Assembly: GCF_001152565.1 (NCBI RefSeq)
Contig: NZ_CQAZ01000002.1
Span: 71,656-135,655 of the forward strand
Direction of reading: 5' to 3'
DNA: 64,000 nucleotides
Source: Yersinia pekkanenii
GTDB lineage: Bacteria; Pseudomonadota; Gammaproteobacteria; Enterobacterales; Enterobacteriaceae
Shown: positions 50,065-62,331 of the stretch, piece after piece
Layout of the letters: every line of letters starts with the position of its first letter
How positions within the stretch are numbered: the first letter of the stretch is position 1
The notes under the pieces: generated by a model
Seen by the model: only the letters and a program-made list of their open reading frames with translations
What the model was told of the DNA's origin: nothing
Database searches by the model: none
Translations under genes and position numbers: made by a program

Positions 50065-52680
50065 ATGGGTAAAGCTCTCGTAATAGTTGAGTCCCCGGCA
50101 AAAGCCAAAACTATTAATAAATACTTAGGGAATAACTACGTGGTTAAGTCCAGCGTCGGTCACATTCGTGATTTGCCGACCAGTGGCTCAGCCAGTAAAA
50201 AGAGCGCTAACTCAACTGAAGATAAAGCCAAGAAAACCGACAAGCCCAAGACTAAAGTAAAGAAAGACGAAAAGGTTGCGTTAGTGAACCGTATGGGTGT
50301 TGATCCTTATCATGGCTGGAAAGCACAGTATGAGATTTTGCCCGGCAAAGAGAAAGTGGTTGCCGAGCTGAAGGCATTAGCCGAAAACGCTGACCACATC
50401 TATCTCGCAACCGACCTTGACCGCGAAGGAGAGGCCATTGCCTGGCATTTGCGGGAGGTGATTGGTGGTGACGATAATCGCTTTAGTCGTGTGGTATTTA
50501 ACGAAATCACCAAGAATGCGATTCAACAAGCGTTTAACCAACCTGGTGAATTAAATATCAACCGGGTTAATGCCCAGCAAGCCCGTCGCTTTATGGACCG
50601 GGTTGTGGGTTATATGGTTTCTCCACTGTTGTGGAAAAAGATTGCCCGTGGCCTGTCAGCAGGGCGTGTGCAGTCGGTTGCCGTGCGCTTGGTGGTTGAA
50701 CGTGAGCGGGATATCAAAGCATTCGTTCCTGAAGAGTACTGGGAACTGCATGCTGATCTACTGGCGAAAGGTGACGTCCCGATCCAAATGGAAGTCACTC
50801 ATGCTCACAATAAGCCGTTTAAACCGGTAAATCGCGAGCAGACACATGCCGCACTGAAATTGCTGGAAAACGCCCGCTATAACGTACTGGATCGTGAAGA
50901 TAAACCCACCAGTAGCAAACCGGGCGCGCCTTTGATTACCTCCACCTTGCAACAGGCCGCCAGTACCCGCCTGGGCTTTGGTGTGAAGAAAACCATGATG
51001 ATGGCGCAGCGCTTGTATGAAGCAGGTCATATCACCTATATGCGTACTGATTCCACCAATTTAAGTCAGGACGCACTGACGATGGTGCGTGGTTATATCG
51101 GCGATAATTTTGGTGATAAGTACCTGCCATCTGCCCCGAATCAATACAGCAGCAAAGAAAATTCGCAGGAAGCGCATGAAGCTATTCGTCCTTCGGATGT
51201 GAATGTGCTGGCTGAGCAGTTAAACGATATGGAAGCCGACGCCCAGAAGCTGTATCAGCTAATTTGGCGTCAGTTTGTGGCCTGCCAGATGACACCGGCC
51301 AAGTATGACTCCACCACGCTGACCGTGCAGGCAGGTGATTTCCAACTGCGCGCTAAGGGCCGTACTTTACGCTTTGATGGTTGGACCAAGGTGATGCCGG
51401 CATTGCGCAAAGGCGATGAAGACAGAGTGTTACCGGTGATTGAAGTTGGCAGTGATCTGGATTTACAGAAACTGATCCCAAGCCAGCACTTTACCAAACC
51501 GCCAGCGCGTTACAGTGAAGCATCACTGGTCAAAGAGCTGGAAAAACGCGGTATTGGCCGCCCATCCACCTATGCGTCGATTATCTCGACCATTCAGGAT
51601 CGAGGCTATGTGCGGGTAGAAAACCGCCGCTTCTATGCCGAGAAAATGGGTGAAATTGTCACCGACCGGCTGGAAGAGAACTTCCGCGAACTGATGAATT
51701 ACGATTTCACTGCACGTATGGAAAGTGGTCTGGATCAGGTCGCCAACAATCAGGCTGAGTGGAAAGCCGTGCTGGATGGTTTCTTCGCCGAATTCAGCGA
51801 ACAACTGGAAAAAGCAGAGAAAGATCCTGAAGAGGGCGGTATGCGCCCGAATCAAATGGTCATGACCAGTATCGACTGCCCAACCTGTGGCCGTCAGATG
51901 GGGATACGTACTGCCAGTACTGGGGTGTTCCTCGGTTGTTCCGGTTATGCGTTGCCACCCAAAGAGCGCTGTAAAACCACGATTAATCTGGTGCCAGAAG
52001 CGGAGATCCTGAATATTCTGGAAGGTGATGATGCGGAAACCAACGCCTTACGCGCCCGCCGTCGCTGCCAGAAATGTGGCACCGCCATGGATAGCTATCT
52101 GATCGATAACCAACGTAAATTGCATGTTTGTGGTAATAACCCAGCGTGTGATGGTTATGAGATAGAACAGGGTGAATTCCGTATCAAAGGGTATGAAGGC
52201 CCGATTGTTGAGTGCGAGAAATGTGGCTCTGAAATGCACCTGAAAATGGGGCGTTTTGGTAAGTACATGGGGTGTACTAATGACGAGTGTAAAAATACCC
52301 GTAAAATCTTGCGCAGTGGTGAAGTTGCACCACCGAAAGAAGATCCGGTACCGTTGCCAGAATTGCCTTGTGAGAAGTCAGATGCCTATTTTGTGCTGCG
52401 AGATGGTGCCGCAGGTGTGTTCCTGGCTGCCAATACCTTCCCTAAATCGCGTGAAACTCGAGCGCCGTTAGTCGAAGAGTTGGTTCGCTTCAAAGATCGT
52501 TTACCTGAGAAATTACGCTATCTGGCTGACGCGCCAGTGGCAGATAACGAGGGGAATAAAACCTTGGTACGCTTTAGCCGTAAAACCAAGCAACAGTATG
52601 TTTCGTCAGAGAAAGAGGGCAAAGCCACCGGTTGGTCTGCTTTCTATATCGATGGCAAATGGGTTGAAGCAAAAAAATAA
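50065..52680 (+). CDS. topA: DNA topoisomerase I
   Basis: Relaxes negative supercoils. 871 residues (E. coli 865). Toprim domain with [20 protein letters not shown] and [11 protein letters not shown], catalytic Tyr in [12 protein letters not shown], and three C4 zinc ribbons near 600-730 ([27 protein letters not shown]), then Zn-less C-terminal domains. A Lys/Ser/Thr-rich insert (about residues 40-70, [20 protein letters not shown]) lies in the Toprim region as in E. coli. Confidence 0.98.
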   Translation: MGKALVIVESPAKAKTINKYLGNNYVVKSSVGHIRDLPTSGSASKKSANSTEDKAKKTDKPKTKVKKDEKVALVNRMGVDPYHGWKAQYEILPGKEKVVAELKALAENADHIYLATDLDREGEAIAWHLREVIGGDDNRFSRVVFNEITKNAIQQAFNQPGELNINRVNAQQARRFMDRVVGYMVSPLLWKKIARGLSAGRVQSVAVRLVVERERDIKAFVPEEYWELHADLLAKGDVPIQMEVTHAHNKPFKPVNREQTHAALKLLENARYNVLDREDKPTSSKPGAPLITSTLQQAASTRLGFGVKKTMMMAQRLYEAGHITYMRTDSTNLSQDALTMVRGYIGDNFGDKYLPSAPNQYSSKENSQEAHEAIRPSDVNVLAEQLNDMEADAQKLYQLIWRQFVACQMTPAKYDSTTLTVQAGDFQLRAKGRTLRFDGWTKVMPALRKGDEDRVLPVIEVGSDLDLQKLIPSQHFTKPPARYSEASLVKELEKRGIGRPSTYASIISTIQDRGYVRVENRRFYAEKMGEIVTDRLEENFRELMNYDFTARMESGLDQVANNQAEWKAVLDGFFAEFSEQLEKAEKDPEEGGMRPNQMVMTSIDCPTCGRQMGIRTASTGVFLGCSGYALPPKERCKTTINLVPEAEILNILEGDDAETNALRARRRCQKCGTAMDSYLIDNQRKLHVCGNNPACDGYEIEQGEFRIKGYEGPIVECEKCGSEMHLKMGRFGKYMGCTNDECKNTRKILRSGEVAPPKEDPVPLPELPCEKSDAYFVLRDGAAGVFLAANTFPKSRETRAPLVEELVRFKDRLPEKLRYLADAPVADNEGNKTLVRFSRKTKQQYVSSEKEGKATGWSAFYIDGKWVEAKK

Positions 52681-54093
<1,413 letters not shown>

Positions 54094-54241
54094 TTTATAT
54101 ATAGGAGCCATCTCTTTTTAGCGATGGCTTTCCCGTAACAGAACTAATAAGTATAAATTCAAAAGCTAACTGAAGGATAGCCTGATATTTTATTGATATA
54201 TAGTCTTGGTCTTTTTAGATAAATACTGTCAAGAGGAATAC

Positions 54242-55051
54242 ATGAATACTATATCTTATCCTGTATCAAATATACATTTAGGTAATACAGTTAATGTTCT
54301 AAATAATCCAACGGTTAAGTCAGCTAGCACTGATATTATTGTTGGCACTGAGCCAGTGGATAAAAATGAAAAACACAGTGAAATTTACAATAGACTGGTT
54401 CTGGAAGGTTGGTTAGATTCGCCAGATAATATTGAGGAAAATACATTATACAATTTATTGGCATCGCTACGTGAACGTTCAATGGCTGAAATTGTACTCA
54501 ACCCCAAAGGCGTGATATATCCAGGCTTGCCCTTTGATTATGATGATACATTACTATTTGAATCTAATGGGGATTCTGGCGTTAAAATGCATTATTCGGT
54601 CATCCACAAAGATGAAGATTGCAATTTTTTTAAATTGAATTGCCAGTTATTTTTAGATAAAAATTGTCAGTTGGATGAGGACGCATCACGAATTTATTTT
54701 GAGTTTTATGATCAATGCCCTCAAATTATAAAGCAAGAATTGGATCAGCGTAGTGTAATGCAATATATTTTTGATTGGTTGGCAGATTTATTTAACTGTA
54801 ATCCTCACTCTATTGATAATAAAATGCAAGCCGTTGAGAATGACCATACACAGATAGAGTATAATATAAAAAATCACACCTATTTAACGCGCGGAAGTGA
54901 GCTTTTTCATTTTGATGATTTTTATATTGAAGACGATAATCCTGAAGAATATGAAGAAGCTAACCTCGATAAAATATATAAAAAAGGCGAAAGTGATGAG
55001 TATTTTGATGGTTTTATTGACGGAATGACGACTGTATACCCGCGAGATTAA
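54242..55051 (+). CDS. AT-rich orphan protein between cysB and acnA
   Basis: The ATG at 54242 after AAGAGG starts MNTISYPVSNIHLGNTVNVL; twelve more codons are open upstream. 269 residues, no signal peptide or membrane span, strongly acidic (many Asp, Glu; net negative C-terminal DDNPEEYEEANLDK, DEYFDGFIDG). Base composition is much more AT-rich than cysB and acnA on either side. I recognise no family. The Ser/Thr/Asn-rich first 25 residues without hydrophobic core would suit a type III secretion signal, but that is weak evidence. E. coli has no gene here (ymiA/yciX region), so this is a lineage-specific insert. Confidence 0.75.
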   Translation: MNTISYPVSNIHLGNTVNVLNNPTVKSASTDIIVGTEPVDKNEKHSEIYNRLVLEGWLDSPDNIEENTLYNLLASLRERSMAEIVLNPKGVIYPGLPFDYDDTLLFESNGDSGVKMHYSVIHKDEDCNFFKLNCQLFLDKNCQLDEDASRIYFEFYDQCPQIIKQELDQRSVMQYIFDWLADLFNCNPHSIDNKMQAVENDHTQIEYNIKNHTYLTRGSELFHFDDFYIEDDNPEEYEEANLDKIYKKGESDEYFDGFIDGMTTVYPRD

Positions 55052-55197
55052 GGCTCTCTAGCACAGTAAGCGCCATTGTTGCCAAAATGTTAATGTTTCT
55101 TTGTGTTATATTTAATTCAGACCACATTATCTCAAGGGAATAGCTTCCTTGGGGCAGATGCTGATTTAGCACACTTATAAGAAACAATGGAGGCGCT

Positions 55198-57870
55198 ATG
55201 TCGTTGGATTTGCGAAAAACGAGTATGGCCAAATTGGTCGCCCTTAATCATGAATATCACTATTACAGCCTGCCGCAACTGGCGGCAGAGCTGGGGGATA
55301 TCGACCGATTACCTAAATCGCTGAAAGTATTACTGGAAAACCTGCTGCGCCATTTCGATGGTGAACAGATCCAGGAGGATGATCTTAAAGCCATTGTTGC
55401 CTGGCAACAAACGGGTCACGCCGATAGAGAAATTGCTTATCGACCCGCCCGCGTACTGATGCAGGACTTTACCGGTGTACCGGCGGTTGTAGACCTCGCG
55501 GCCATGCGTGAAGCCGTCAAGCGATTGGGCGGCGATGTAGCACAAGTGAATCCATTGTCACCGGTAGATTTAGTGATTGACCACTCGGTCACGGTTGATG
55601 AGTTTGGCGATAAAACTGCGTTTGGCGAAAACGTCCGTTTAGAAATGGAACGTAACCACGAGCGCTACATCTTCCTACGCTGGGGGCAAAAAGCATTTAG
55701 CCGTTTCCGCGTGGTACCGCCGGGCACCGGTATTTGCCATCAGGTTAACCTGGAGTATCTGGGCCAAACGGTTTGGCACGAACAGCAGGGCGATAAACGT
55801 ATCGCCTATCCGGATACACTGGTGGGTACCGATTCTCATACCACCATGATCAATGGCTTGGGGATCCTCGGCTGGGGGGTCGGCGGGATTGAGGCAGAGG
55901 CCGCGATGCTGGGTCAGCCTGTCTCGATGCTTATCCCCGATGTTGTCGGTTTCAAAATGACCGGCAAAATGCGCGAAGGGATCACTGCCACTGATTTGGT
56001 CCTTACCGTAACGCAAATGCTGCGAAAACACGGCGTGGTCGGTAAGTTTGTCGAGTTTTACGGTGATGGTCTGGCTGATTTACCTCTCGCAGATCGTGCC
56101 ACTATTGCCAATATGTCGCCGGAGTTTGGTGCTACTTGTGGTTTCTTCCCGGTCGATGACGTGACGCTGGGTTATATGTGTTTAAGTGGCCGCAGTGATG
56201 AACAAATAGCCCTGGTTGAGACTTACAGCAAAGCGCAAGGGTTATGGCGCAACCCTGGTGATGAACCCATCTTTACCAGCCAGCTCTCACTGGATCTGAG
56301 CACGGTAGAGTCCAGTCTGGCGGGGCCGAAACGCCCCCAGGACAGAGTCGCATTACCTAAAGTGCCCTTAGCGTTTAAGGCTTTTGAAGCGCTGGAATTC
56401 AATCGCAAAAAAGATAAAGTTGACCACGTTTCTTTCACGCTTGAAGGTAAAACTCATGAATTGGAACCTGGCGCAGTGGTGATTGCGGCTATTACCTCAT
56501 GTACCAATACCTCCAATCCCAGCGTTCTGATGGCCGCTGGCTTGTTAGCCAAGAAAGCGACAGAAAAGGGGCTGCAAACCAAGCCTTGGGTGAAAACCTC
56601 ACTGGCTCCCGGTTCTAAAGTGGTGACGGAGTATCTCAATGCCGCTGGGTTAACCTCCTATCTGGATCATTTGGGTTTCAACCTGGTGGGCTACGGCTGC
56701 ACTACGTGTATTGGTAACTCCGGCCCATTGCCCGACCCAATAGAAAAAGCCATAAAGGCAGGCGATTTGACTGTCGGTGCGGTGCTCTCCGGTAACCGTA
56801 ACTTTGAAGGGCGCATTCATCCATTGGTGAAAACTAACTGGCTGGCATCGCCGCCATTGGTGGTCGCCTATGCGTTGGCAGGGAACATGAATGTCAATTT
56901 GGCGCAAGATGCGCTGGGTAACGATCCTGATGGTAACCCAGTCTATCTGAAGGATATTTGGCCTAGTGGGCTTGAAATCGCCAAAGCCGTTGAAGAAGTT
57001 AAAACGGATATGTTCCGCAAGGAATACGCCGCAGTCTTTGACGGAGATGAAGATTGGCAGGCTATTCAGGTTGATAGTACGCCGACCTACGATTGGCAGA
57101 ATGATTCCACTTATATCCGTTTACCTCCTTTCTTTAGTGATATGAAGGCGTTACCTGACCCTGTTCACGATATCCACCATGCACGTATTCTGGCAATTTT
57201 AGCCGATTCGGTCACCACTGATCATATTTCACCCGCCGGTAATATCAAGCTGGATAGCCCGGCAGGCCGTTATTTGCGCGATCGTGGGGTAGAGATTAAA
57301 GAGTTCAACTCTTATGGTTCCCGTCGTGGTAACCATGAAGTGATGATGCGTGGGACATTTGCCAATATCCGTATCCGCAATGAAATGGTGCCCGGCATTG
57401 AAGGGGGTGTCACCCGCCATATTCCGTCACAGAATGAAATGGCTATCTATGATGCAGCCATGCGCTATCAACAGGAAAATGTGCCACTGGCGGTCATTGC
57501 CGGTAAGGAGTATGGCTCAGGTTCCAGCCGTGACTGGGCAGCGAAAGGGCCGCGATTACTGGGGGTTAGGGTGGTTATCGCTGAGTCATTTGAACGCATT
57601 CATCGCTCTAATTTAATCGGAATGGGTATTTTGCCACTTGAGTTCCCATCAGGGGTGGATCGTAAAACCTTGGGGCTGACAGGTGATGAAACCATTAACG
57701 TCAGTGGGTTACAAAGCCTGGCTCCAGGGCAGATAGTTGCGGTATCGATAACTTATGCTGACGGGCGGCAACAAACAGTAAAGACTCATTGCCGCATTGA
57801 TACGGGTAATGAATTAGTTTATTTCGAAAATGGCGGCATTTTGCATTACGTGATCCGCAAAATGCTGTAG
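55198..57870 (+). CDS. acnA: Aconitate hydratase A
   Basis: Isomerises citrate and isocitrate; the stress-stable aconitase. 890 residues (E. coli 891). [4Fe-4S] ligands in [11 protein letters not shown] and [14 protein letters not shown], swivel domain with [18 protein letters not shown]. Starts ATG after GGAGGC. E. coli acnA is SoxRS/RpoS-regulated; sites not located here. Confidence 0.98.
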   Translation: MSLDLRKTSMAKLVALNHEYHYYSLPQLAAELGDIDRLPKSLKVLLENLLRHFDGEQIQEDDLKAIVAWQQTGHADREIAYRPARVLMQDFTGVPAVVDLAAMREAVKRLGGDVAQVNPLSPVDLVIDHSVTVDEFGDKTAFGENVRLEMERNHERYIFLRWGQKAFSRFRVVPPGTGICHQVNLEYLGQTVWHEQQGDKRIAYPDTLVGTDSHTTMINGLGILGWGVGGIEAEAAMLGQPVSMLIPDVVGFKMTGKMREGITATDLVLTVTQMLRKHGVVGKFVEFYGDGLADLPLADRATIANMSPEFGATCGFFPVDDVTLGYMCLSGRSDEQIALVETYSKAQGLWRNPGDEPIFTSQLSLDLSTVESSLAGPKRPQDRVALPKVPLAFKAFEALEFNRKKDKVDHVSFTLEGKTHELEPGAVVIAAITSCTNTSNPSVLMAAGLLAKKATEKGLQTKPWVKTSLAPGSKVVTEYLNAAGLTSYLDHLGFNLVGYGCTTCIGNSGPLPDPIEKAIKAGDLTVGAVLSGNRNFEGRIHPLVKTNWLASPPLVVAYALAGNMNVNLAQDALGNDPDGNPVYLKDIWPSGLEIAKAVEEVKTDMFRKEYAAVFDGDEDWQAIQVDSTPTYDWQNDSTYIRLPPFFSDMKALPDPVHDIHHARILAILADSVTTDHISPAGNIKLDSPAGRYLRDRGVEIKEFNSYGSRRGNHEVMMRGTFANIRIRNEMVPGIEGGVTRHIPSQNEMAIYDAAMRYQQENVPLAVIAGKEYGSGSSRDWAAKGPRLLGVRVVIAESFERIHRSNLIGMGILPLEFPSGVDRKTLGLTGDETINVSGLQSLAPGQIVAVSITYADGRQQTVKTHCRIDTGNELVYFENGGILHYVIRKML

Positions 57871-57906
57871 TTATTAGTGACGCTGTCACTATGATACTGG
57901 TGCGAT

Positions 57907-57934
57907 AAAAGGGGGATTGAGACCCCCCCCTTTT
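57907..57934. terminator. acnA / ribA shared terminator
   Basis: AAAAGGGGG and CCCCCTTTT pair across ATTGAGA with extra C residues in the right arm, between the convergent genes. Confidence 0.85.
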
Positions 57935-57955
57935 ACTGTTCTTGAACGCCGCCAG

Positions 57956-58546
57956 TTACTTAGTCAACAAATGGCCCATTTTGGTGGCTTTGGTGGCCAT
58001 ATATTGCGCATTTTTTGGATTCTGTCCGACAATTAATGGCACCCGTTCGACGATATTGATCCCCGCCTCGGAGAGGATCTTTACCTTCTCCGGGTTATTG
58101 GTCAGCAAGCGCACGGCTTTAACGCCCAATAATTTATAGATATCTGAGCACAGCGTGAAATCACGCTCATCGGCCGCAAAACCGAGTTGGTGGTTGGCTT
58201 CAACCGTGTCAGCGCCGAGATCCTGCAAAGCATAAGCACGAATCTTATTCAGTAAACCAATATTACGGCCTTCCTGACGGTGATAAATCAATACACCACG
58301 GCCTTCTTCAGCAATCTGCGCCAACGCGGCTTCTAACTGGAAACCACAGTCGCAACGCAGGCTAAATAATGCATCGCCTGTCAGGCACTCAGAATGAACA
58401 CGGGAAAGTACGGGCTTATCTCCGCTGATGTCGCCAAATATTAACGCCAGATGGTCATGACCGGAGGCTAATTCTTCGAAACCGACCATCAAAAAATCAC
58501 CCCAAGGAGTAGGTAATTTGGCTTCTGCTACACGTTTTAGCTGCAT
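57956..58546 (-). CDS. ribA: GTP cyclohydrolase II
   Basis: First step of riboflavin synthesis. Start [20 protein letters not shown] at 58546 gives 196 residues, the E. coli length. Zinc Cys in [20 protein letters not shown], catalytic loop [14 protein letters not shown] and TNNPEKV. No FMN riboswitch seen upstream. Confidence 0.98.
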   Translation of the reverse strand: MQLKRVAEAKLPTPWGDFLMVGFEELASGHDHLALIFGDISGDKPVLSRVHSECLTGDALFSLRCDCGFQLEAALAQIAEEGRGVLIYHRQEGRNIGLLNKIRAYALQDLGADTVEANHQLGFAADERDFTLCSDIYKLLGVKAVRLLTNNPEKVKILSEAGINIVERVPLIVGQNPKNAQYMATKATKMGHLLTK

Positions 58547-58900
58547 GTTACTGTTCATATTATAACGTCAGACCCTTAGGGATGTTGTCGCGTATACCCG
58601 CTCTAACCCGTTATATATCTTTCGGGTTAGGTAAAGGGCTAAATAAAAAGTTTCTCTGCGATCATTATTAGCTATATTGCCATAACTTTTGACTCACTGC
58701 TGTTCAACAAAACAGCGATAAGGAAAGAGAAAGTGTCTGGACTGAGTTGAGTAAGAGAATATAAAAAATTTGGCTATGTTATCAATGAGTAGCAGGGCTT
58801 ATATTATATGGTTATAGCCTCTATGTCATTGGTACTATCACCAGAGAGCTATCTATGAGTCAATACGGCTGCGGAAATGATGAGCACGAAAGGACTCCAG
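58547..58900. other. ribA-pgpB divergent region
   Basis: 354 bp non-coding; promoters for both genes are expected. Nothing else was recognised. Confidence 0.4.
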
Positions 58901-59668
58901 ATGTGGAATATAGCAAAACGAATTAGCGTCGGAACACTTATCTTACTATTGCCAACCATTATTATCTGGCTATCCGGCTGGTTGTGGCAACCCGGCGGCA
59001 GTGATCACCTGTTAAAAGGTCTGTTCTGGGTAACAGAAACGGTGACCGCCCCATGGGGGATACTGACCAGTGTGTTGCTCAGTGGCTGGTTTTTGTGGTG
59101 TTTACGCTTTCGAATCAAACCCGCTATTGGGTTGCTGGTGATACTAGGGGGGGTGATCATTGTGGGCCAGGGGGTGAAATCACTGATTAAAGGACAGGTG
59201 CAAGAGCCTCGGCCATTCGTGGTGTGGCTTGAAGCTGAGCATCACATCGATAATCGCTTTTTCTATTCGTTGCCGCGTGCTGAACGCAGCGAGTTAGTTA
59301 AACAGCAGTTACAGAGCCAATCTATTATTCCTCCCTGGTTGAGCAACCACTGGCAGTTTGAAACTGGCTTTGCTTTCCCTTCCGGTCATACGGTTTTTGC
59401 TGCCAGTTGGGCATTGCTGGGGGTGGGGTTGTTATGGCCGCGGCGGCATTACAACACGGTCATTTTACTGATGTTATGGGCGCAGGGTGTCATGATGAGC
59501 CGCTTGGTCTTAGGCATGCACTGGCCACGGGATCTGATTGCAGCCGCACTTATTAGTGGGTTATTAGTCGCAATTGTATGTGGTTTAGTGCAACGTTGGT
59601 TCGGTTCGTTAGCTATTCCGCTACAAGAACAGCGAGAGATCGAGAAGCGCGAGCATAAGGGAAATTAA
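58901..59668 (+). CDS. pgpB: Phosphatidylglycerophosphatase B / undecaprenyl-PP phosphatase
   Basis: Inner-membrane PAP2-family phosphatase, 255 residues from ATG 58901 (MWNIAKRISVGTLILLLPTI) after AAAGGA. Active-site motifs: KSLIKGQVQEPRP, FPSGHTVFAASW and SRLVLGMHWPRD. Six transmembrane helices. It dephosphorylates PGP and undecaprenyl pyrophosphate. Confidence 0.96.
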   Translation: MWNIAKRISVGTLILLLPTIIIWLSGWLWQPGGSDHLLKGLFWVTETVTAPWGILTSVLLSGWFLWCLRFRIKPAIGLLVILGGVIIVGQGVKSLIKGQVQEPRPFVVWLEAEHHIDNRFFYSLPRAERSELVKQQLQSQSIIPPWLSNHWQFETGFAFPSGHTVFAASWALLGVGLLWPRRHYNTVILLMLWAQGVMMSRLVLGMHWPRDLIAAALISGLLVAIVCGLVQRWFGSLAIPLQEQREIEKREHKGN

Positions 59669-59672
59669 ACGG

Positions 59673-59840
59673 CTAGCAGTTATTCAGCGCCTGAGCGCTT
59701 AAAATAATATCGATTAGCTGCTGAATAGGTGCTTTATCTTGGTACAGGGTTTCTTTGCTGGGTAAGGAAGTGCTAATTTATCAAGTAAGGGTGCCATATT
59801 TTTGGCATAATTCATCAGGTTGATTTGGCCTTTAGGAAAT
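59673..59840 (-). pseudogene. Coding remnant between pgpB and lapA
   Basis: The minus strand reads KGQINLMNYAKNMAPLLDKL and then, after one frame change near 59770, SLPSKETLYQDKAPIQQLID, IILSAQALNNC and TAG. Both parts look like protein. It could be the 3' end of a lost gene whose front part lapA replaced. I do not know the family. Confidence 0.3.
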
Positions 59841-59843
59841 AAC

Positions 59844-60155
59844 GTGAAATATTTGCTGATTTTTTTGTTAGTGCTGGTGATTTTCGTGATTTCAGTCACA
59901 TTAGGGGCAAATAACGATCAGGTTGTTACCTTTAACTATTTATTGGCTCAGGGCGAATATCGAGTATCTACGCTATTGGCAATGCTTTTTGCGGCAGGTC
60001 TAGTGCTCGGATGGGTTATTTGTGGGCTTTTTTATCTGCGGGTCCGAATATTACTGGGCCGTGCCGAGCGGAAAGTTAAACGCCTTGAATCACAGCAAGA
60101 ACAGCCTGTTGAACCCGGTGCGACTGTGTCCACACCCGCTGTTGGCAAGGAATAA
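59844..60155 (+). CDS. lapA: Lipopolysaccharide assembly protein A
   Basis: Small membrane protein (YciS) with two transmembrane helices, working with LapB in LPS homeostasis. GTG start at 59844 after TAGGAA begins MKYLLIFLLVLVIFVISVTL and gives 103 residues; an upstream ATG in frame is less family-like. TLGANNDQVVTFNYLLAQGE is near-identical to E. coli. Six bp before lapB. Confidence 0.95.
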   Translation: MKYLLIFLLVLVIFVISVTLGANNDQVVTFNYLLAQGEYRVSTLLAMLFAAGLVLGWVICGLFYLRVRILLGRAERKVKRLESQQEQPVEPGATVSTPAVGKE

Positions 60156-60161
60156 TTTTCT

Positions 60162-61331
60162 ATGTTAGAAATGCTGTTTCTGCTGTTGCCCGTTGCTGCC
60201 GCCTATGGCTGGTATATGGGGCGTAGAAGCGCTCAGCAGGATAAGCAACAGGATGCTAACCGCCTTTCTCGTGAGTATGTGGCAGGGGTTAACTTCCTCC
60301 TTTCTAATCAGCAGGACAAAGCGGTTGATCTGTTTCTTGAAATGTTGAAAGAAGACAGCTCAACAGTAGAAGCTCATCTGACGTTAGGTAATCTGTTCCG
60401 CTCCCGTGGTGAAGTTGACCGCGCTATCCGTATCCATCAGGCTTTGATGGAAAGTGCCTCTCTCACATTTGAACAACGGCTACTGGCAATTCAGCAACTC
60501 GGTCGTGATTACATGGCGGCTGGTTTATATGACAGAGCAGAAGATATGTTCAACCAATTGGTTGAGGAGCAAGATTTCCGGCTTGGCGCATTGCAGCAGC
60601 TATTAGTTATCCATCAGGCCACCAGCGACTGGAATAACGCCATTGAAGTGGCGGAAAAACTGGTCAAAATGGGCAAAGACAATCAGCGGTTGGAAATCGC
60701 CCATTTTTATTGTGAACTGGCCCTGCAAGCGATGGGCAGCGATGACCTCGATAAGGCGATGGGGCTACTGAAGAAAGCGGCCTCTGCCGACAAACACTGC
60801 GCCCGGGTATCCATAATGCAAGGTCGGGTGCATCTCGCCAGAGGTGAGTACGCGAAAGGGGTTGAGGCTCTGGAGCGCGTGTTAGAGCAAGATAAAGAAG
60901 TGGTCAGTGAAGCGCTTCCGATGCTGAGTGATTGCTATCAACATCTACAACAACCAGAGGGTTGGACCCGCTTCCTTAAACGCTGCGTTGAAGATAATAC
61001 CGGTGCAACGGCTGAATTAATGCTGGCGGAAATTCTTGAACAGCAAGAAGGCCGTGACGTGGCACAAACCTATATCAACCGCCAGTTACAACGCCACCCT
61101 ACCATGCGTGTTTTCTATCGATTGATGGATTATCACCTGGCAGATGCCGAAGAAGGGCGAGCGAAAGAGAGCTTGCTGTTGCTACGGGACATGGTTGGGG
61201 AACAGATTCGGACCAAACCCCGTTATCGCTGCCATAAGTGCGGTTTTACTGCCCACTCACTTTACTGGCACTGTCCATCTTGCCGTGCCTGGGCATCGGT
61301 GAAGCCTATCCGAGGGCTGGATGGGCAATAG
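60162..61331 (+). CDS. lapB: Lipopolysaccharide assembly protein B
   Basis: YciM, adaptor for FtsH-driven LpxC turnover. 389 residues: N-terminal membrane anchor (MLEMLFLLLPVAAAYGWYMG), about nine TPR units, and C-terminal rubredoxin-type metal site YRCHKCGFTAHSLYWHCPSC. Same operon as lapA. A hairpin CCATCG/CGATGG (61363-61390) follows the stop. Confidence 0.97.
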   Translation: MLEMLFLLLPVAAAYGWYMGRRSAQQDKQQDANRLSREYVAGVNFLLSNQQDKAVDLFLEMLKEDSSTVEAHLTLGNLFRSRGEVDRAIRIHQALMESASLTFEQRLLAIQQLGRDYMAAGLYDRAEDMFNQLVEEQDFRLGALQQLLVIHQATSDWNNAIEVAEKLVKMGKDNQRLEIAHFYCELALQAMGSDDLDKAMGLLKKAASADKHCARVSIMQGRVHLARGEYAKGVEALERVLEQDKEVVSEALPMLSDCYQHLQQPEGWTRFLKRCVEDNTGATAELMLAEILEQQEGRDVAQTYINRQLQRHPTMRVFYRLMDYHLADAEEGRAKESLLLLRDMVGEQIRTKPRYRCHKCGFTAHSLYWHCPSCRAWASVKPIRGLDGQ

Positions 61332-61433
61332 GCGAGAATATTATGATGCAGTTTCAATAAGGCCATCGAGTGACGTGGATCACCCGATGGGCAGAAACTG
61401 TATGGGGGTATTGTGCTGAAGCCTATGGGTGAT

Positions 61434-61733
61434 TTATTTTTTCTTCTGTGGCGTTTTCAAACCGTCTTTTAATAGTTGGCGCAGTTTCTTCAACTCTTTT
61501 TGGCTTAACGGCTGCTCTGAAATCTCTTCTACGCCTTGGTTATCAATCTCACCGTGATGCAATTTAGCGTCTTTACGGTTGTTTTTACTGTTTTTAACCT
61601 CAATCTCAAAACTCTTTTCTAATCTTTCGCAGACCTCGGTACTGAGAGAAAACTGTTTCTCTAAGGCGGCTGCTTTGATTTTCTCTTTTAATTCCAGAGG
61701 GATTTTAATGGTTAAGGTAGATATTTCGCTCAT
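61434..61733 (-). CDS. Arc/CopG-like ribbon-helix-helix protein
   Basis: 99 residues starting MSEISTLTIKIPLELKEKIK; the beta-strand TLTIKIPLELKEKI then AALEKQFSLSTEVCERLEKS fits a ribbon-helix-helix DNA-binding domain. The C-terminal half is charged and ends LKTPQKKK. RHH proteins are often antitoxin or repressor parts but no partner gene is adjacent. Convergent with lapB. Confidence 0.7.
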   Translation of the reverse strand: MSEISTLTIKIPLELKEKIKAAALEKQFSLSTEVCERLEKSFEIEVKNSKNNRKDAKLHHGEIDNQGVEEISEQPLSQKELKKLRQLLKDGLKTPQKKK

Positions 61734-61879
61734 CAGATAACCTTCAATTTAGGGGAAAATACCAAGCTAAGCGAGGGAGGGGGAACTGTCTAGGGGATAA
61801 CCGAATTGTCACAAAAAATTCACATTGCAACAAGCTAAAAAAGCGCCAACGCACTCTTCAGACTGCTGATAACCCCCGA

Positions 61880-62045
61880 TGACGCGATGTCAGGCGGTGA
61901 GGGTAGGCCGAAGAGTAAAGCGTCCGCGTCTGGGATGGCGCGGCTCGAGCCCCAAGTATGGGGTTACGGCGTCTTTACTGTCTGCCTGTTCTCTCCGTGG
62001 TGAGCACTTTGTCAATAACCACAAGAGCGCCGAAGCGCTCTTTCA
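61880..62045 (+). ncRNA. Structured GC-richer element, possibly phage-type C4-like RNA
   Basis: A patch more GC-rich than its surroundings with nested pairing: AGTAAAG (61914-61920) with CTTTACT (61973-61979), CCCC-AAGTAT-GGGG at 61950-61963, and a perfect AAGAGCGC-CGAA-GCGCTCTT hairpin at 62023-62042. The layout recalls the antisense C4-type RNA before ant/icd genes of P1- and P4-like phages; that resemblance is from memory and unproven. A 72-codon frame over it has no ribosome site. No phage gene is nearby. Confidence 0.35.
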
Positions 62046-62083
62046 GTGGTACGACACAGACTTAACCCGAGGGAGGGAAAGAC

Positions 62084-62331
62084 TTAACGATAAATAACCG
62101 CAGTGCCGTGTATTTTGTTATTGCCGGTTGCAGAGGTGATCAGGAAGGACTTAGCACCGGCAGCTTCAGCTTTTTGCGCCAGTACATTTTCTAAATCGGC
62201 CAGTGTACCGGCATTGTTGGCGGAAATTACACCAATTTCATTCAATCCTACTGATTCATTTTGTTGGATTTGTGTGGCTGCCATGCTAGCGAAAGAATTA
62301 ATGCCGGTGCGATGTATTTGATGTTTTTCAT
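62084..62331 (-). pseudogene. DUF1471 (BhsA/YhcN-type) periplasmic protein, frameshifted
   Basis: The minus strand starts at 62331 after TGGAG with signal-peptide-like MKNIKYIAPALILSLA, then the frame breaks near 62282. The next frame reads MAATQIQQNESVGLNEIGVI, LADLENVLAQKAEAAGAKSF and ends HGTAVIYR, a standard DUF1471 domain. One or more bases are missing at CTAGCATGG. Family members affect stress resistance and biofilm in E. coli. The neighbouring stop at 62084 ends the domain normally. Confidence 0.8.

Noticed and set aside
61879-62097. 72-codon plus-strand ORF across the structured element
   Set aside because: No ribosome site and arginine-rich start from GC-rich hairpins; treated as non-coding, though a phage-type small protein cannot be excluded.
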